Of a stretch of DNA of 64,000 nt, positions 59,501-64,000 are shown in pieces. The notes beneath the pieces were generated by a model. The model searched no databases. It saw only the letters and a program-made list of their open reading frames with translations, and was not told the DNA's origin. Each line of letters starts with the position of its first letter. The first letter of the stretch is position 1. Source of the DNA: Onchocerca lupi (taxonomy: Eukaryota > Nematoda > Chromadorea > Rhabditida > Onchocercidae). The stretch is taken from the NCBI GenBank assembly GCA_028564675.1, contig JAOVVO010000086.1, forward strand, positions 118,785 to 182,784. Reading direction: 5' to 3'. The translations under genes were made by a program, and so were the position numbers.

Positions 59501-62500
59501 TTTTTTCTGAAAGTAAAAGAAAAAGTTGAGCAAAAATCAAATGCAAATCCATTTAATTCATGATAGCTATTTGAGGATTGTTAATTAATTGTTAATTAGG
59601 ATTATTAATTTCAATGATCATAAAAAATAAAAAGAGCGAAAGAGGAAGAAATAATTTATGCTTAATTACTTTAGCAATTAATTATATTCTCATAATTAAT
59701 GAGCAGATGTTTCTAAACTTTTTCTCTTTTTTTTTTTCATATACAAATTAACATATCAACGAAAAAAACAATTTAATTTTACTTTAAATTGAATTTTTAA
59801 ATGCAATTTTTATAATTTTTTTTTCGTTAGAAATTCTGTTTTAAAGTATTTTAAAGTCAAAATATCGACGTTTTGTTGTTTTTTTCGAAAACAAGCAATG
59901 AAAGTTCATAAAGAAGATATCAATAATTAATTTTGAAGCGATAACTTATCATAATTAAAAAAGAGATATTTGATTAGTAAAAAAAAAAAAAAAAAAAGCA
60001 TAGAAAGTCAAATTAAAATTCAGAAAAAAGACAGTATTTAACAAAAAAAAAATTAGCAAAAATATTTAGCGAAATATTCAGAATATTCAAATTTCTCTTG
60101 GCCATAATAGAGAATTGGCCATTTTCTCTTTTCAGATATCTTGGCATTTTATAAGAATTTCAACATTTTAAAATATTTCATAGCATTGTTTTATTCGTTT
60201 TATTAGCTCATTTTTAGGCTTAAAATTATGATTCAAAACTTTTTAGATGAAAAAATCGAATTCTGAAATTCCATCAAATTCTACCTAAAATTTATTCATT
60301 CTTTCTAGAATACCGTGAATCAATAAGACTTCAAAAATGAATTGGATGAGTAAAAAATTCATTTAATTATTATTTCAAATATTCAAAATAAGATATATGA
60401 ACATTTTTTTCAAATGATACACTGAATTATGAATATATATTTCTTTTTTTTTTCTAAACGGAAAAAATAAGGAAATCAAAAATTCAAAAAAAAAAAAAAA
60501 TGATATTTTTGGTTAGCAGATTCTTAATAGAGATTGAGACTTACATAGATGAGGTAATTATTTAATTAAAGCTTATAAGAATCGAAATTTGCTGGATTTG
60601 ATGAAATTTGATAAATTTCAAAAGTCCACATAATTCGTTATTAGTTAAATTCTAGAAGGAAAAAATAGACGAATGATATTGGCTGGAAGAATTGAATAAA
60701 TTATTTCCAATTTTAATTTTAATTTAACTCCCAAATGTTAAGTAAGTTGATTTTAGGTTACATTTTAGGAAAAAATGATAAATTATTATGTTTTTTTAAT
60801 GAATATTGTAAATTCGTCCAAGTTTGAATACTTTAAAATTAAACCTTATTAAAAAAAAAAAAAGTTGCAAAATATAACTTACCATATCTTTTATGCGAAA
60901 TAAAACCATAATTCTCGAATTGATTAAATAATTGATTTAATTTAATTTCCAAAAATGTAATCCTGTATAAAGTTGAACAGCAATTTGACAGTAATAATGA
61001 AAGGAATTTAAATAATCCGAATGAACTATCATAAATTATCAGATATCAATGAATGAATGCATAATATGATTGATGATAGTTGATGATGCATTGCTGATAA
61101 AGATTGGAATAGACAGGTGATAAGAATAGTAAAAAGGAAGGTTAGGTGAGATGAAGTTAAAGTGAAAAGTTTTGTCAAAAATGTAATGGTAATAGTAGCA
61201 GGTGAACGGTGTAATACTAAAATTCGTAACGAATCAACCATCTGAATTCTAAAATTCGTAACAAATAAACCATCTGAACAAATACCCCGCAGGCTATTTG
61301 GTAACAATTCCATCAAAATAGCTGACTAATTATTTGTCTCTGTCTGATTGTTTTAATTAGAGCATTTTGATGATTAAATATCTGTCACCCGCAATCAACT
61401 TGTCCTCCAAGTTTTACAAATACGCAAAAGAATGATCGTTAAAATTGGTGCGAAAATTTTGCATTTTGCACGAAACGAAACGAAACAACGAAATTTTGGC
61501 TTAAATATTTTTGTCAACTTTTAACTATTATCAATTTTCAACTTTTAACTATTATCAATTTTTCATTTCATCCATTCAGATCTTTTTCTTTTTTCTTTTC
61601 CATTTTATATGTTTACAAAAAAAAAAAATTCTTGATTTTCAAAATAATAATAAAAAGTCACTCAATGATTTTTAATTTCACGTGCTTTTCAAATCATCTA
61701 TGAGTATCATAATTTAACAATTTCAATTTACTTATATATATTTCAAGTTTTTAAGTTATCTTTTCGAATAATTATCATTAAACTTTTTAATCATAATTTT
61801 CCTTCATCAAATTCTCAGTATGATTTTGGAAACATGCTGAGATATTATTCATTTTCGTAACTTGAAAATAAAAAATTTAATAACAACAAAATTTCAGGTA
61901 CAATTAAAACTAGCACAATTGAAATTTTTTTTCAAAACAATTCAACAAATTTCAATCAATATTTCGAATTTTAAACTTTATTTGAGGTAAATTTTGAATA
62001 TAAAACCGTAAAAAAACATGTTGACATAAAAATGTAACTAAACAAGAAATATTGGTAGGTTTTATTGCAAGAAATATTTGTTTACATATTACTTTCAATT
62101 TGATGAATTCATGAATGAAATTTAATTTATGCTAATCAATATTTTTGTCATATTTTCTGTCAGATTAAATTTGTTAGCAAAAAAAATCAAAGATTAAATA
62201 TGTTAGAAAATTTTGTTTGGAAAATAAAAAGAAAAAAAAAAAAAATTGAAAACCTCATTTGCGACGGTTTGTTTAAAAATGCTAATATCTGGCGGATGCA
62301 TCGTTTTTTTCTTTTTTTTCTTTTTTTTTAATTTCAAAATTCTTCGACACAGGTAATCCGTTTTAATGTATTCTGCCGTATAGATACAAATCTATAGATA
62401 TTCGCATCGAAATTGATTTTTCATTTTCCAAAATTCTTCTCTTTTTTTTCTTTCCAGCGAATTCGTAAAATTAGTCCATTTCATATTTTACATTCCAGTT

Positions 62501-64000
62501 ATCCATTTCATATTTTACATTCCAATTGAACAAAATGTACTGCAAAATTGAAATTTTAATGTTTTCAATTTTTAACAATTTAAATCTCAATTTTATCGCT
62601 TTATTACTAACATAATATGTAAAATACATTTGACCAAAGATTAGTGCTACCTAAGAGATCCCAAGTTTTATTTCAAATTTCAATATACTTCGTAAATATT
62701 TTTTGACATTTAATTAATTTTTTTTTAAAAATATCTATTCTAATTATACTATGATAAATATCTTTGATAATAAATGAATACCTATGATAATTGATTGATA
62801 AGATATTGAGTAAATTGATTTTTGCAATATATTTGTAGTTATTGGAAGGGAATGGAATGGAATTTTGAGTTTAAAAAAAAAAGAAATTAAAATCAGAAAA
62901 TTTAAAACAAATTAAAATGAAATTCATACGAATATGACATTTAATAAACAAATGAATCATAAATTTCATTTATACAATGTTTATCAATAAAAAAAAAAAA
63001 AAAATTTATGCCAATAAATAAACTGAATTTGATTTGAAACATAACATCAACTGGCTTGAATCATAAATAAAATTTGTGAAATGAATATGTCACAAGGCAG
63101 CAATATATCAGTTGAATTATTAATTTAGCCTAAGTTTAAAAAGATCAAAGATCGATGATAAATTCAAGAGAATTTAACTCGAAATGAAGAAGTATGATGA
63201 ATTAGAAAGTTAAAAGATGACTTAAGATGTTTCTTATTTTCATGCTAAAATTAGGCATAAATGTGTGTTTGTTATTTATAAAACAATTATCATTGAAATT
63301 CCTAATTTGAATTATTATTTTAATTCTTAATTTCATTTTATTCACACTAATATCATTTTAAATTTAATTCTATAACTTTATCGAAAAAAGTATAAAAAAT
63401 TAAATCTTTTTGGTGAAAATTTTCAGAATTTTTCACATTAAACAATCGAATTAGAAAAAATTTGAAAAAAAAAATGAAAGCTATCTTGAGTTAGTTTAAA
63501 TTTTCTAATAAAAATCTTCTAAAGCATTTTATATTCAAATAAATAAGATTTCAAGAAACTTGTAAATACAAATAATTGTTGAAATTCTCGAGAATAACTC
63601 ACTTTTTTACGTCATTTTGAAGTATTATTGTACGTGTTCTATCAACGTGGAAAACGTTAAATAGATATAAAAGCTTCGTTCTTTTGATAGGAAATATTCA
63701 ATTCTGTTAGATTGCAAGAATATTTTTGTTTCAAACAAATTTTAGAATAATTTTGATAGAAAAAGTGGAATTTGCAAAATTCTCACTAAACATTACCAAA
63801 ATCCATTCAAAAAATGTAAATTTTCATGTTCCTTTTGAAATTTAGAAAGGTTTTAAAGTTCACTCAAATTAAATTTATAGAATAATGAAAAATGATAAGA
63901 TACTTTCAAATTTAACAAATAGATTGTGCAAATTTTTCATCAAAAAAATTGCCATTTTGTTCTTTCTTTCCTTTTTTTTTTTTTTTTTTTTTAATGACTA
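56562..64000. other. AT-rich intergenic DNA
   Basis: No gene recognised. It contains local duplications at 61217-61280 (32 bp, TAAAATTCGTAAC), 61513-61562 (24 bp, CAACTTTTAACTATTATCAA) and 62475-62526 (27 bp, TCCATTTCATATTTTACATT), plus numerous homopolymers. The patch 61200-61480 is less AT-rich and could be a promoter or exon of a neighbouring gene. Confidence 0.5.

Noticed and set aside
61029..61316. 95-residue minus-strand ORF
   Set aside because: Contains a 32-bp tandem duplication, low-complexity Leu/Thr/Ser and no family resemblance.
1..64000. Transposase, reverse transcriptase, tRNA, rRNA or CRISPR array
   Set aside because: Looked for on both strands; no catalytic motifs, cloverleafs or regular spacer arrays were found.

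Overview
The window is animal nuclear DNA. It is very AT-rich (by eye well over 70 % A+T), full of A/T homopolymers of 15-38 bases and short tandem duplications. It holds three intron-containing protein genes that I can reconstruct exon by exon with consistent reading phase. Splice acceptors are loose (TTTCAG, TTTTAG, TGCAG, TTTATAG, TTCTAG) rather than the strict TTTTCAG of most nematodes, and a CAS scaffold gene is present. I therefore lean to a small AT-rich arthropod or similar invertebrate, with low confidence. I see no bacterial, viral or intact transposon coding sequence.

Layout. (1) Bases 1-7950 are non-coding apart from weak ORFs: an ATG/GAT-rich microsatellite, a TATGTG microsatellite and diverged direct repeats. 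(2) Bases 7966-12230, minus strand: ATG14 (Barkor/EPG-8), the autophagy-specific PI3-kinase subunit, in 12 exons. One intron only keeps frame if it uses a GC-AG splice. (3) Bases 12231-13882: a head-to-head intergenic region filled largely by two diverged tandem-repeat families (about 112 bp x5 and about 205 bp x3). (4) Bases 13883-16874, plus strand: AAGAB (p34), the chaperone for AP-1/AP-2 adaptor assembly, in 8 exons. One exon carries a basic stretch and an FGEF motif resembling a gamma-ear ligand. (5) Bases 16875-19508: tail-to-tail intergenic. (6) Bases 19509-52503, minus strand: a CAS-family adhesion scaffold (p130Cas/BCAR1/NEDD9 type) spread over 20 exons and 33 kb, with an SH3 domain at the N terminus, the serine-rich helical bundle, and the C-terminal FAT-like domain. 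(7) Bases 52504-64000: probable CAS 5' region followed by about 11 kb with minisatellites and one orphan exon-like ORF.

The three genes act in membrane and adhesion biology (autophagosome nucleation, clathrin-adaptor assembly, focal-adhesion signalling), but nothing suggests they form a functional cluster. The most notable observations concern the CAS protein. It keeps SH3, helical bundle and FAT domains but has no YxxP motif (the defining Crk-docking repeat) in the reconstructed protein, has lost the classical Src-binding segment, and carries a good RVxF-type PP1-docking motif (RVTF followed by ADD). One exon end is duplicated together with its splice donor, 30 nt apart and in frame.

All exon borders were derived by hand from translation, phase and splice signals. 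No transcript evidence was available.
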